64,000 nucleotides of DNA, from positions 3,720,001 through 3,784,000 of the forward strand of contig NW_027473316.1 of NCBI RefSeq assembly GCF_050947335.1. The letters run 5' to 3'. Each line of letters starts with the position of its first letter. Position 1 is the stretch's first letter. The DNA is from Megachile rotundata (Eukaryota; Arthropoda; Insecta; Hymenoptera; Megachilidae). The notes under the pieces are model-generated. The model was not told the origin of the DNA, ran no database searches, and saw only the letters and a list, made by a program, of their open reading frames with translations. The position numbers and the translations under genes are program-made. Positions 38,369-53,400 of this stretch are shown one piece after another.

Positions 38369-41300
38369 TCATCGTATGATTGTGATTGTATGATTGTGAT
38401 TGTATGATTGTGATTGTATGATTGTGATTGTATGATTGTGATTGTATGATTGTGATAGTATGATTGTGATTGTATGATTGTGATTGTATGATTGTGATTG
38501 TATGATTGTGATTGTATGATTGTGATTGTATGATTGTGATTGTATGATTGTGATTGTATGATTGTGATTGTATGATTGTGATTGTATGATTGTGATTGTA
38601 TGATTGTGATTGTATGATTGTGATTGTATGATTGTGATTGTATGATTGTGATTGTATGATTGTGATTGTATGGTGGTGATCGTATGATTGTGATCGTTTG
38701 ATTGTGGTTTTATAATTATGGTTCTATTATTGTGATTGTATGATTGTGATTGCATGATTGTGATTGTATGATTGTAATTGTATGATTGTGATCGTATGAT
38801 AGTGTTTGTTTGATTGCGATTGTGTGATTGTGATTGCATGATTGTGATTGTATGATTGTGATTGTATGATTGGGATTGTATGATTGTGATTGTATGATTG
38901 TATTTGGGAGATTGTAATTGTATGATTGCGATTTTATGACTGCGATTGTATGATGGTGACTGTATTATTGTGATTGTATGATTGTGATTGTATCATTGTG
39001 ATTGAATGATTGTGAGTGTATGATTGTGTTTGTATGATTGCGATCGTATGATTGTGATTGTTTGATTGCGATTGTATGCTTGTGATTGTATGATTGTGTT
39101 TGGGAGATTGTGATTGTATGATTTTGATTGTTTGAATGTGATTGTATGATTGTGATTGTATGATTGCGTGTGTATGATTGTGATTGTATGATTGTGATCG
39201 TATGATTGTGATTGTATGATTGTGATCGTTTGATTGTGGTTGTATAGTTATGGTTCTATTATTGTGATTGTATCATTGATCTTGTATGATTACGATCGTA
39301 TGATTGTAATTGCATGATTGTGATTGTATGATTTTGGTTGTATGATTTTGATTGTATGATTGTGATCGTATGATTGTGATTGTTTGATTTTGATTGTATG
39401 ACTCTGATTGTATGATTGTGATTGTATGGTTGTGATTGTATGATTGTGATTGTAAGATTGTGATTGTATGATTGTAATTGTATGATTGCGATTTTATGAT
39501 TGTGATTGTATGATTGTAGTCGTATGATTGTGATTGTATGATTGTGATTGTATGATTGTGATTGTATGATTGTGATTGTATGATTGGGATTGTATGATTG
39601 TGATTGTATGGTTGTGATCGTTTGATTGTGGTTGTATAATTATGGTTCTATTATAGTGATTGTATGATTGTGATTGTATGACTGTGATTGTATGTTTGTT
39701 ATTGTTTGATTGGGATTGTATGATTGTGATTGTATGATTGTGATTGTATGATTGTGATTGTATGATTGTGATTGTATGATTGTGATTGTATGATTGTGAT
39801 TGTATGATTGTGATTGTATGATTGTGATTGTATGATTGTGATTGTATGATTGTGATTGAATGATTGTGAGTGTATGATTGTGATTCTATGATTGTGATTT
39901 TATGATTGTTTTTGTACGATTGTGATTGTATAGTAGTAATTGTATGATTGTCATCGTATGATTGTGATTGTATGATTGTGATTAAATGATTGTGATTGTA
40001 TGATTGTGATTGTATGATTGTGATTGTATGATTGTGATTGTATGATTGTGATTGTATGATTGTGATTGTATGATTGTGATTGTATGATTGTGATTGTATG
40101 ATTGTGATTGTATGATTGTGATTGTATGATTGTGATTGTATGATTGTGATTGTATGATTGTGATTGTATGATAGTGATTGTATGATTGTGATTGTATGAT
40201 TGTGATTGTATGATTGTGATTGTATGATTGTGATTGTATGATTGTGATTGTATGATTGTGATTGTATGATTGTGATTGTATCATTGTGATTGAATGATTG
40301 TGAGTGTATGATTGTGTTTGTACGATTGCGATCGTATGATTGTGATTGTTTGATTGCGATTGTATGATTGTGATTGTATGATTGTGTTTGGGAGATTGTG
40401 ATTGTATGATTTTGATTGTTTGAATGTGATTGTATGATTGTGATTGTATGATTGCGTGTGTATGATTGTGATTGTATGATTGTGATCGTATGATTGTGAT
40501 TGTATGATTGTGATCGTTTGATTGTGGTTGTATAGTTATGGTTCTATTATTGTGATTGTATCATTGATCTTGTATGATTACGATCGTATGATTGTAATTG
40601 CATGATTGTGATTGTATGATTTTGATTGTATGATTTTGATTGTATGATTGTGATCGTATGATTGTGATTGTATGATTGTGATTGTATGATTGTGATTGTA
40701 TGATTGTGATTGTATGATTGTGATTGTATGATTGTGATTGTATGGTCGTGATCGTATGATTGTGATCGTTTGATTGTGGTTGTATAATTATGGTTCTATT
40801 ATTGTGATTGTATGATTGTGATTGCATGATTGTGATTGTATGATTGTGATTGTATGATTGTGATCGTATGATAGTGTTTGTTTGATTGCGATTGTATGAT
40901 TGTGATTGTATGATTGTGATTGTATGATTGTGATTGTATGATTGTGATTGTATGATTGTGATTGTATGATTGTGATTGTATGATTGTGATTGTATGATTG
41001 TATTTGGGAGATTGTAATTGTATGATTGCGATTTTATGATTGCGATTGTATGATGGTGACTGTATTATTGTGATTGTATGATTGTGATTGTATCATTGTG
41101 ATTGAATGATTGTGAGTGTATGATTGTGATTCTATGATTGTGATTGTATGATTGTTTTTGTACGATTGTGATTGTATAGTAGTAATTGTATGATTGTCAT
41201 CGTATGATTGTGATTGTATGATTGTGATTGTATGATTGTGATTGTATGATTGTGATTGTATGATTGTTTCTGTATAGTAGTAATTGTATGATTGTCATCG

Positions 41301-42943
41301 TATGATTGTGATTGTATGATTGTGATTGTATGATTGTGATGGTATGATTGTGATTGTATGATTGTGATTGTATGATTGTGATTGTATGATTGTGATTGTA
41401 TGATTGTGATTGTATGATTGTGAATGTATGATTGTGATTGTATGATTGTGATTGAATGATTGTGTTTAGGAGATTGTAATTGTATGATTGCGATTTTATG
41501 ATTGTGATTGTATGATTGTGATCGTATGATTGTAATCGTATAATTGTGATCGTATGATTGTGATCGTATGATTGTGATTCTATGATTGTGATTCTATGAT
41601 TGTGATTGTATGATTGTGATTGTATGATTGTGATTGTATGATTGTGATTGTATGCTGGTGACTGTATTATTGTGATTGTATGATTGTGATTGTATGATTG
41701 TGATTGTATGATTGTGATTGTATGATTGTGATTGTATGATTGTAATTGCATGATTGTGATTGTATGATTTTGATTGTATGATTTTGATTGTATGATTGTG
41801 ATCGTATGATTGTGATTGTTTGATTTTGATTGTATGACTGTGATTGTATGATTGTGATTGTATGATTGTGATTGCATGATTGTGATTGTATGATTGTGAT
41901 TGTATGATTGTGATCGTATGATAGTGTTTGTTTGATTGCGATTGTATGATTGTGATTGTATGATTGTGATTGTATGATTGTGATTGTATGATTGTGATTG
42001 TATGATTGTGATTGTATGATTGTGATTGTATGATTGTGATTGTATGATTGTGATTGTATGATTGTGATTGTATGATTGTGATTGTATGATTGTGATTGTA
42101 TGATTGTGATTGTATGATTGTGATTGTATGATTGTGATTGTATGATTGGGATTGTATGATTGTGATTGTATGATTGTGATTGTATGATTGTGATTGTATG
42201 ATTGTGATTGTATGATTGTGATTGTATGATTGTGATTGTATGATTGTGATTGTATGATTGTATTTGGGAGATTGTAATTGTATGATTGCGATTTTATGAT
42301 TGCGATTGTATGATGGTGACTGTATTATTGTGATTGTATGATTGTGATTGTATCATTGTGATTGAATGATTGTGAGTGTATGATTGTGTTTGTACGATTG
42401 CGATCGTATGATTGTGATTGTTTGATTGCGATTGTATGATTGTGATTGTATGATTGTGTTTGGGAGATTGTGATTGTATGATTTTGATTGTTTGAATGTG
42501 ATTGTATGATTGTGATTGTATGATTGCGTGTGTATGATTGTGATTGTATGATTGTGATCGTATGATTGTGATTGTATGATTGTGATCGTTTGATTGTGGT
42601 TGTATAGTTATGGTTCTATTATTGTGATTGTATCATTGATCTTGTATGATTACGATCGTATGATTGTAATTGCATGATTGTGATTGTATGATTTTGATTG
42701 TATGATTTTGATTGTATGATTGTGATCGTATGATTGTGATTGTTTGATTTTGATTGTATGACTCTGATTGTATGATTGTGATTGTATGATTGTGATTGTA
42801 TGATTGTAATTGTATGATTGCGATTTTATGATTGTGATTGTATGATTGTAGTCGTATGATTGTGATTGTATGATTGTGAGTGTATGATTGTGATTGTATG
42901 ATTGCGATTGTATGGTTGTGATCGTTTGATTGTGGTTGTATAA
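38369..42943. repeat. Family B mosaic block with copies at 62.5-64 kb
   Basis: Starts with a long clean stretch (38380-38670, one GATAG variant near 38456) and GTTTTATAATTATGG near 38708; 38369-38839 recurs almost unchanged at 62504-62974. It continues through TTTGGGAGATTG (38901), GTGTTTGGGAG (39096), GATTACGATCG, GACTCTG, GTTTTTGTACG near 39909, a clean run at about 39990-40170, a second GTGTTTGGGAG group near 40385 and TTTCTG near 41267. GTGTTTAGGAG follows near 41461, then a clean run at about 41945-42145 and a third GTGTTTGGGAG group near 42457. No gene is present. Confidence 0.75.
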
Positions 42944-43207
42944 TTATGGTTCTATTATTGTGATTGTATGATTGTGATTGTATGATTTTGATTGTATGAT
43001 TTTGATTGTATGATTGTGATCGTATGATTGTGATTGTTTGATTTTGATTGTATGACTGTGATTGTATGATTGTGATTGTATGATTGTGATTGTATGATTG
43101 TGATTGTATGATTGTGATTGTATGGTCGTGATCGTATGATTGTGATCGTTTGATTGTGGTTGTATAATTATGGTTCTATTATTGTGATTGTATGATTGTG
43201 ATTGCAT

Positions 43208-46200
43208 GATTGTGATTGTATGATTGTGATTGTATGATTGTGATCGTATGATAGTGTTTGTTTGATTGTGATTGTATGCTGGTGACTCTATTATTGTGAT
43301 TGTATGATTGTGATTGTATGATTGTGTTTGTATGATTGTGATTGTATGATTGTGATTGTATGATTGTGATTGTATGATTGTGATTGTATGATTGTGATTG
43401 TATGATTGTGATTGTATGATTGTGATTGTATGATTGTGATTGTATGATTGTGATTGTATGATTGTGATTGTATGATTGTGATTGTATGATTGTGATTGTA
43501 TGATTGTGATTGCATGTTTGTGATTGTATGATTGTGATCGTAACGATAGTGTTTGTTTGATTGCGATTGTATGATTGTGATTGTATGATTGTGATTGTAT
43601 GATTGTGATTGTATCATTGTGATTGTATGATTGTGATTGTATGATTTTGATTGTATGATTGTTATAGTATGATTGTGATTGTATGATTGTGTTTGTATGA
43701 TTGTATTTGGGTGATTTATATTGTATGATTGCGATTGTATGATTGCGATCGTATGATTGTGATTCTTCGACTGCGATTGTATGATTGTGATTGTGTGATT
43801 GTGATTGTATGATTGTGATTGTATGATTGTGATTGTACGATTGTGATTGTATGCTGGTGACTGTATTATTGTGATTGTATGATTGTGATTGTATGATTGT
43901 GATTGCATGATTGTGATTGTATTATTGTGATTGTATGATTGTGAATGTATGATTGTGATTGTATGATTGTTTCTGTATAGTAGTAATTGTATGATTGTGA
44001 TTGTATGATTGTGATTGTATGATTGTGATGGTATGATTGTGATTGTATGATTGTGATTGTATGATTGTGATTGTATGATTGTGAGTGTATGATTGTGATT
44101 GTATGATTGTGATTGTATGATTGTGATTGTATGATTGTGATTGTATGATTGTGGTTGTATGATTGTGATTGTATGATTGTGATTGTATGATTGTGATTGT
44201 ATGATTGTGATTGTATGATTGTGATTGTATGATTGTGATTGTAAGATTGTGATTGTATGATTGTATTTGGGAGATTGTAATTGTATGATTGCGATTTTAT
44301 GTTTGCGATTGTATGATGGTGACTGTATTATTGTGATTGTATGATTGTGATTGTATGATTGTGATTGTATGATTGTGATTGTATGATTGTGATTGTATGG
44401 TGGTGATCGTATGATTGTGATCGTTTGATTGTGGTTGTATAATTATGGTTCTATTATTGTGATTGTATGATTGTGATTGCATGATTGTGATTGTATGATT
44501 GTGATTGAATGATTGTGAGTGTATGATTGTGATTCTATGATTGTGATTGTATGATAGTTTTTGTACGATTGTGATTGTATAGTAGTAATTGTATGATTGT
44601 CATCGTATGATTGTGATTGTATGATTGGGATTGTATGATTGTGATTGTATGATTGTTATTGTATGATTGTTATTGTATGATTGTGATTGTATGATTGTGA
44701 TTGTATGATTGTGATTGTATGATTGTGATTGTATGATTGTGACTGTATGATTGTGATTGTATGATTGTGATTGTATGATTGTGATTGTATGACTGTGATT
44801 GTATGATTGTGATTGTATGGTGGTGATCGTATGATTGTGATCGTTTGATTGTGGTTGTATAATTATGGTTCTATTATTGTGATTGTATGATTGTGATTGC
44901 ATGATTGTGATTGTATGATTGCGATTGTATGATTGTGATCGTATGATAGTGTTTGTTTGATTGCGATTGTATGATTGTGATTGTATGATTGTGATTGTAT
45001 GATTGTGATTGTATGATTGTGATTGTATGATTGTGATTGTATGATTGTGATTGTATGATTGTGATTGTATGATTGTGATTGTATGATTGTGATTGTATGA
45101 TTGTGATTGTATTATTGTGATTGTATGATTGTGATTGTATGATTGTGATTGTATGATTGTGATTGTATGATTGTGATTGTATGATTGTGATTGTATGATT
45201 GTGATTGTATGATTGTGATTGTATGATTGTGATTGTATGATTGTGATTGTATGATTGTGATTGTATGACTGTGATTGTATGATTGTGATTGTATGATTGT
45301 GATTGTATGATTGTGATTGTATGATTGTGATTGCATGATTGTGATTCTATGATTGTGATTGTATGATTGTGATTGTATGATTGTGATTGTATGATTGTGA
45401 TTGTATGATTGTGATTGTATGATTGTGAATGTATGATTGTGATTGTATGATTGTGATTGTATGATTGCGATTGTATGATTGGGATTGTATGATTGCGATT
45501 GTATGATTGGGATTGTATGATTGTGATGTATGATTGTGTTTAGGAGATTGTAATTGTATGATTTCGATTTTATGATTGTGATTGTATGATTGTGATCGTA
45601 TGATTGTAATCGTATAATTGTGATCGTATGATTGTGATCGTATGATTGTGATTCTATGATTGTGATTCTATGATTGTGATTGTATGAGTGTGATTGTATG
45701 ATTGTGATTGTATGCTGGTGACTGTATTATTGTGATTGTATGATTGTGATTGTGTGATTGTGATTGTATGATTGTGATTGTATGATTGTGTTTGTATGAT
45801 TGTGATTGTATGATTGTATTTGGGAGATTGTAATTGTATGATTGCGATTTTATGATTGCGATTGTATGATGGTGACTGTATTATTGTGATTGTATGATTG
45901 TGATTGTATCATCGTGATTGAATGATTGTGAGTGTATGATTGTGTTTGTATGATTGCGATCGTATGATTGTGATTGTTTGATTGCGATTGTATGCTTGTG
46001 ATTGTATGATTGTGTTTGGGAGATTGTGATTGTATGATTTTGATTGTTTGAATGTGATTGTATGATTGTGATTGTATGATTGCGTGTGTATGATTGTGAT
46101 TGTATGATTGTGATCGTATGATTGTGATTGTATGATTGTGATCGTTTGATTGTGGTTGTATAGTTATGGTTCTATTATTGTGATTGTATCATTGATCTTG

Positions 46201-47057
46201 TATGATTACGATCGTATGATTGTAATTGCATGATTGTGATTGTATGATTTTGGTTGTATGATTTTGATTGTATGATTGTGATCGTATGATTGTGATTGTT
46301 TGATTTTGATTGTATGACTCTGATTGTATGATTGTGATTGTATGATTGTGATTGTATGATTGTGATTGTATGATTGTAATTGTATGATTGCGATTTTATG
46401 ATTGCGATTGTATGATTGTAGTCGTATGATTGTGACTGTATGATTGTGATTGTATGATTGTGATTGTATGATTGTGATTGTATGGTTGTGATCGTTTGAT
46501 TGTGGTTGTATAATTATGGTTCTATTATAGTGATTGTATGATTGTGATTGTATGACTGTGATTGTATGATTGTTATTGTTTGATTGGGATTGTATGATTG
46601 TGATTGTATGATTGTGATTGTATGATTGTGATTGTATGATTGTGATTGTATGATTGTAATTGTATGATTGCGATTTTATGATTGCGATTGTATGATTGTA
46701 GTCGTATGATTGTGATTGTATGATTGTGAGTGTATGATTGTGATTGTATGATTGCGATTGTATGGTTGTGATCGTTTGATTGTGGTTGTATAATTATGGT
46801 TCTATTATTGTGATTGTATGATTGTGATTGTATGATTTTGATTGTATGATTTTGATTGTATGATTGTGATCGTATGATTGTGATTGTTTGATTTTGATTG
46901 TATGACTGTGATTGTATGATTGTGATTGTATGATTGTGATTGTATGATTGTGATTGTATGATTGTGATTGTATGGTCGTGATCGTATGATTGTGATCGTT
47001 TGATTGTGGTTGTATAATTATGGTTCTATTATTGTGATTGTATGATTGTGATTGCAT
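43208..47057. repeat. Chimeric A+B higher-order repeat, copy 1 (3,850 bp, 275 units)
   Basis: Begins with B-type GATAGTGTTTG near 43251 joined to an A-type segment: GCTGGTGACTC near 43278, GTAACG at 43540, TTTGGGTGA, TTCGACTGCG near 43766, TTTCTG, and GTAAGATTG. It then runs into the family B order: a GTTATTG doublet near 44651, GTGTTTAGGAG (45536), GTGTTTGGGAG (46012), GATTACGATCG, GACTCTG, GTAGTCG and GGTCGTGATCG. GTAACG recurs at 47390, an offset of exactly 3,850. Matching at this offset already starts near 42780. Confidence 0.85.
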
Positions 47058-50000
47058 GATTGTGATTGTATGATTGTGATTGTATGATTGTGATCGTATG
47101 ATAGTGTTTGTTTGATTGTGATTGTATGCTGGTGACTCTATTATTGTGATTGTATGATTGTGATTGTATGATTGTGTTTGTATGATTGTGATTGTATGAT
47201 TGTGATTGTATGATTGTGATTGTATGATTGTGATTGTATGATTGTGATTGTATGATTGTGATTGTATGATTGTGATTGTATGATTGTGATTGTATGATTG
47301 TGATTGTATGATTGTGATTGTATGATTGTGATTGTATGATTGTGATTGTATGATTGTGATTGTATGTTTGTGATTGTATGATTGTGATCGTAACGATAGT
47401 GTTTGTTTGATTGCGATTGTATGATTGTGATTGTATGATTGTGATTGTATGATTGTGATTGTATCATTGTGATTGTATGATTGTGATTGTATGATTTTGA
47501 TTGTATGATTGTTATAGTATGATTGTGATTGTATGATTGTGTTTGTATGATTGTATTTGGGTGATTTATATTGTATGATTGCGATTGTATGATTGCGATC
47601 GTATGATTGTGATTCTTCGACTGCGATTGTATGATTGTGATTGTGTGATTGTGATTGTATGATTGTGATTGTATGATTGTGATTGTACGATTGTGATTGT
47701 ATGCTGGTGACTGTATTATTGTGATTGTATGATTGTGATTGTATGATTGTGATTGCATGATTGTGATTGTATTATTGTGATTGTATGATTGTGAATGTAT
47801 GATTGTGATTGTATGATTGTTTCTGTATAGTAGTAATTGTATGATTGTGATTGTATGATTGTGATTGTATGATTGTGATGGTATGATTGTGATTGTATGA
47901 TTGTGATTGTATGATTGTGATTGTATGATTGTGAGTGTATGATTGTGATTGTATGATTGTGATTGTATGATTGTGATTGTATGATTGTGATTGTATGATT
48001 GTGGTTGTATGATTGTGATTGTATGATTGTGATTGTATGATTGTGATTGTATGATTGTGATTGTATGATTGTGATTGTATGATTGTGATTGTAAGATTGT
48101 GATTGTATGATTGTATTTGGGAGATTGTAATTGTATGATTGCGATTTTATGTTTGCGATTGTATGATGGTGACTGTATTATTGTGATTGTATGATTGTGA
48201 TTGTATGATTGTGATTGTATGATTGTGATTGTATGATTGTGATTGTATGGTGGTGATCGTATGATTGTGATCGTTTGATTGTGGTTGTATAATTATGGTT
48301 CTATTATTGTGATTGTATGATTGTGATTGCATGATTGTGATTGTATGATTGTGATTGAATGATTGTGAGTGTATGATTGTGATTCTATGATTGTGATTGT
48401 ATGATTGTTTTTGTACGATTGTGATTGTATAGTAGTAATTGTATGATTGTCATCGTATGATTGTGATTGTATGATTGGGATTGTATGATTGTGATTGTAT
48501 GATTGTTATTGTATGATTGTTATTGTATGATTGTGATTGTATGATTGTGATTGTATGATTGTGATTGTATGATTGTGATTGTATGATTGTGACTGTATGA
48601 TTGTGATTGTATGATTGTGATTGTATGATTGTGATTGTATGACTGTGATTGTATGATTGTGATTGTATGGTGGTGATCGTATGATTGTGATCGTTTGATT
48701 GTGGTTGTATAATTATGGTTCTATTATTGTGATTGTATGATTGTGATTGCATGATTGTGATTGTATGATTGCGATTGTATGATTGTGATCGTATGATAGT
48801 GTTTGTTTGATTGCGATTGTATGATTGTGATTGTATGATTGTGATTGTATGATTGTGATTGTATGATTGTGATTGTATGATTGTGATTGTATGATTGTGA
48901 TTGTATGATTGTGATTGTATGATTGTGATTGTATGATTGTGATTGTATGATTGTGATTGTATGATTGTGATTGTATGATTGTGATTGTATTATTGTGATT
49001 GTATGATTGTGATTGTATGATTGTGATTGTATGATTGTGATTGTATGATTGTGATTGTATGATTGTGATTGTATGATTGTGATTGTATGATTGTGATTGT
49101 ATGATTGTGATTGTATGATTGTGATTGTATGATTGTGATTGTATGATTGTGATTGTATGACTGTGATTGTATGATTGTGATTGTATGATTGTGATTGTAT
49201 GATTGTGATTGTATGATTGTGATTGCATGATTGTGATTCTATGATTGTGATTGTATGATTGTGATTGTATGATTGTGATTGTATGATTGTGATTGTATGA
49301 TTGTGATTGTATGATTGTGAATGTATGATTGTGATTGTATGATTGTGATTGTATGATTGCGATTGTATGATTGGGATTGTATGATTGCGATTGTATGATT
49401 GGGATTGTATGATTGTGATGTATGATTGTGTTTGGGAGATTGTGATTGTATGATTTTGATTGTTTGAATGTGATTGTATGATTGTGATTGTATGATTGCG
49501 TGTGTATGATTGTGATTGTATGATTGTGATCGTATGATTGTGATTGTATGATTGTGATCGTTTGATTGTGGTTGTATAGTTATGGTTCTATTATTGTGAT
49601 TGTATCATTGATCTTGTATGATTACGATCGTATGATTGTAATTGCATGATTGTGATTGTATGATTTTGGTTGTATGATTTTGATTGTATGATTGTGATCG
49701 TATGATTGTGATTGTTTGATTTTGATTGTATGACTCTGATTGTATGATTGTGATTGTATGATTGTGATTGTATGATTGTGATTGTATGATTGTAATTGTA
49801 TGATTGCGATTTTATGATTGCGATTGTATGATTGTAGTCGTATGATTGTGACTGTATGATTGTGATTGTATGATTGTGATTGTATGATTGTGATTGTATG
49901 GTTGTGATCGTTTGATTGTGGTTGTATAATTATGGTTCTATTATAGTGATTGTATGATTGTGATTGTATGACTGTGATTGTATGATTGTTATTGTTTGAT

Positions 50001-50473
50001 TGGGATTGTATGATTGTGATTGTATGATTGTGATTGTATGATTGTGATTGTATGATTGTGATTGTATGATTGTAATTGTATGATTGCGATTTTATGATTG
50101 CGATTGTATGATTGTAGTCGTATGATTGTGATTGTATGATTGTGAGTGTATGATTGTGATTGTATGATTGCGATTGTATGGTTGTGATCGTTTGATTGTG
50201 GTTGTATAATTATGGTTCTATTATTGTGATTGTATGATTGTGATTGTATGATTTTGATTGTATGATTTTGATTGTATGATTGTGATCGTATGATTGTGAT
50301 TGTTTGATTTTGATTGTATGACTGTGATTGTATGATTGTGATTGTATGATTGTGATTGTATGATTGTGATTGTATGATTGTGATTGTATGGTCGTGATCG
50401 TATGATTGTGATCGTTTGATTGTGGTTGTATAATTATGGTTCTATTATTGTGATTGTATGATTGTGATTGCAT
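47058..50473. repeat. Chimeric A+B higher-order repeat, copy 2 (3,416 bp), internally deleted
   Basis: Tracks copy 1 at offset 3,850 and gains 42 bp (3 units) before 49428. There a GTGTTTAGGAG position is fused directly to the sequence that follows GTGTTTGGGAG in copy 1, removing 476 bp (34 units). Net length is 434 bp less than copy 1. The unit at the join reads GTGTTTGGGAGATTGTGATT, the downstream partner's version, directly after the upstream partner's 13-mer GTGATGTATG. Everything after the join returns to copy 1 order. Confidence 0.85.
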
Positions 50474-53400
50474 GATTGTGATTGTATGATTGTGATTGTA
50501 TGATTGTGATCGTATGATAGTGTTTGTTTGATTGTGATTGTATGCTGGTGACTCTATTATTGTGATTGTATGATTGTGATTGTATGATTGTGTTTGTATG
50601 ATTGTGATTGTATGATTGTGATTGTATGATTGTGATTGTATGATTGTGATTGTATGATTGTGATTGTATGATTGTGATTGTATGATTGTGATTGTATGAT
50701 TGTGATTGTATGATTGTGATTGTATGATTGTGATTGTATGATTGTGATTGTATGATTGTGATTGTATGATTGTGATTGTATGTTTGTGATTGTATGATTG
50801 TGATCGTAACGATAGTGTTTGTTTGATTGCGATTGTATGATTGTGATTGTATGATTGTGATTGTATGATTGTGATTGTATCATTGTGATTGTATGATTGT
50901 GATTGTATGATTTTGATTGTATGATTGTTATAGTATGATTGTGATTGTATGATTGTGTTTGTATGATTGTATTTGGGTGATTTATATTGTATGATTGCGA
51001 TTGTATGATTGCGATCGTATGATTGTGATTCTTCGACTGCGATTGTATGATTGTGATTGTGTGATTGTGATTGTATGATTGTGATTGTATGATTGTGATT
51101 GTACGATTGTGATTGTATGCTGGTGACTGTATTATTGTGATTGTATGATTGTGATTGTATGATTGTGATTGCATGATTGTGATTGTATTATTGTGATTGT
51201 ATGATTGTGAATGTATGATTGTGATTGTATGATTGTTTCTGTATAGTAGTAATTGTATGATTGTGATTGTATGATTGTGATTGTATGATTGTGATGGTAT
51301 GATTGTGATTGTATGATTGTGATTGTATGATTGTGATTGTATGATTGTGAGTGTATAATTGTGATTGTATGATTGTGATTGTATGATTGTGATTGTATGA
51401 TTGTGATTGTATGATTGTGGTTGTATGATTGTGATTGTATGATTGTGATTGTATGATTGTGATTGTATGATTGTGATTGTATGATTGTGATTGTATGATT
51501 GTGATTGTAAGATTGTGATTGTATGATTGTATTTGGGAGATTGTAATTGTATGATTGCGATTTTATGTTTGCGATTGTATGATGGTGACTGTATTATTGT
51601 GATTGTATGATTGTGATTGTATGATTGTGATTGTATGATTGTGATTGTATGATTGTGATTGTATGGTGGTGATCGTATGATTGTGATCGTTTGATTGTGG
51701 TTGTATAATTATGGTTCTATTATTGTGATTGTATGATTGTGATTGCATGATTGTGATTGTATGATTGTGATTGAATGATTGTGAGTGTATGATTGTGATT
51801 CTATGATTGTGATTGTATGATTGTTTTTGTACGATTGTGATTGTATAGTAGTAATTGTATGATTGTCATCGTATGATTGTGATTGTATGATTGGGATTGT
51901 ATGATTGTGATTGTATGATTGTTATTGTATGATTGTTATTGTATGATTGTGATTGTATGATTGTGATTGTATGATTGTGATTGTATGATTGTGATTGTAT
52001 GATTGTGACTGTATGATTGTGATTGTATGATTGTGATTGTATGATTGTGATTGTATGACTGTGATTGTATGATTGTGATTGTATGGTGGTGATCGTATGA
52101 TTGTGATCGTTTGATTGTGGTTGTATAATTATGGTTCTATTATTGTGATTGTATGATTGTGATTGCATGATTGTGATTGTATGATTGCGATTGTATGATT
52201 GTGATCGTATGATAGTGTTTGTTTGATTGCGATTGTATGATTGTGATTGTATGATTGTGATTGTATGATTGTGATTGTATGATTGTGATTGTATGATTGT
52301 GATTGTATGATTGTGATTGTATGATTGTGATTGTATGATTGTGATTGTATGATTGTGATTGTATGATTGTGATTGTATGATTGTGATTGTATTATTGTGA
52401 TTGTATGATTGTGATTGTATGATTGTGATTGTATGATTGTGATTGTATGATTGTGATTGTATGATTGTGATTGTATGATTGTGATTGTATGATTGTGATT
52501 GTATGATTGTGATTGTATGATTGTGATTGTATGATTGTGATTGTATGATTGTGATTGTATGACTGTGATTGTATGATTGTGATTGTATGATTGTGATTGT
52601 ATGATTGTGATTGTATGATTGTGATTGCATGATTGTGATTCTATGATTGTGATTGTATGATTGTGATTGTATGATTGTGATTGTATGATTGTGATTGTAT
52701 GATTGTGATTGTATGATTGTGAATGTATGATTGTGATTGTATGATTGTGATTGTATGATTGCGATTGTATGATTGGGATTGTATGATTGCGATTGTATGA
52801 TTGGGATTGTATGATTGTGATGTATGATTGTGTTTAGGAGATTGTAATTGTATGATTTCGATTTTATGATTGTGATTGTATGATTGTGATCGTATGATTG
52901 TAATCGTATAATTGTGATCGTATGATTGTGATCGTATGATTGTGATTCTATGATTGTGATTCTATGATTGTGATTGTATGAGTGTGATTGTATGATTGTG
53001 ATTGTATGCTGGTGACTGTATTATTGTGATTGTATGATTGTGATTGTGTGATTGTGATTGTATGATTGTGATTGTATGATTGTGTTTGTATGATTGTGAT
53101 TGTATGATTGTATTTGGGAGATTGTAATTGTATGATTGCGATTTTATGATTGCGATTGTATGATGGTGACTGTATTATTGTGATTGTATGATTGTGATTG
53201 TATCATCGTGATTGAATGATTGTGAGTGTATGATTGTGTTTGTATGATTGCGATCGTATGATTGTGATTGTTTGATTGCGATTGTATGCTTGTGATTGTA
53301 TGATTGTGTTTGGGAGATTGTGATTGTATGATTTTGATTGTTTGAATGTGATTGTATGATTGTGATTGTATGATTGCGTGTGTATGATTGTGATTGTATG

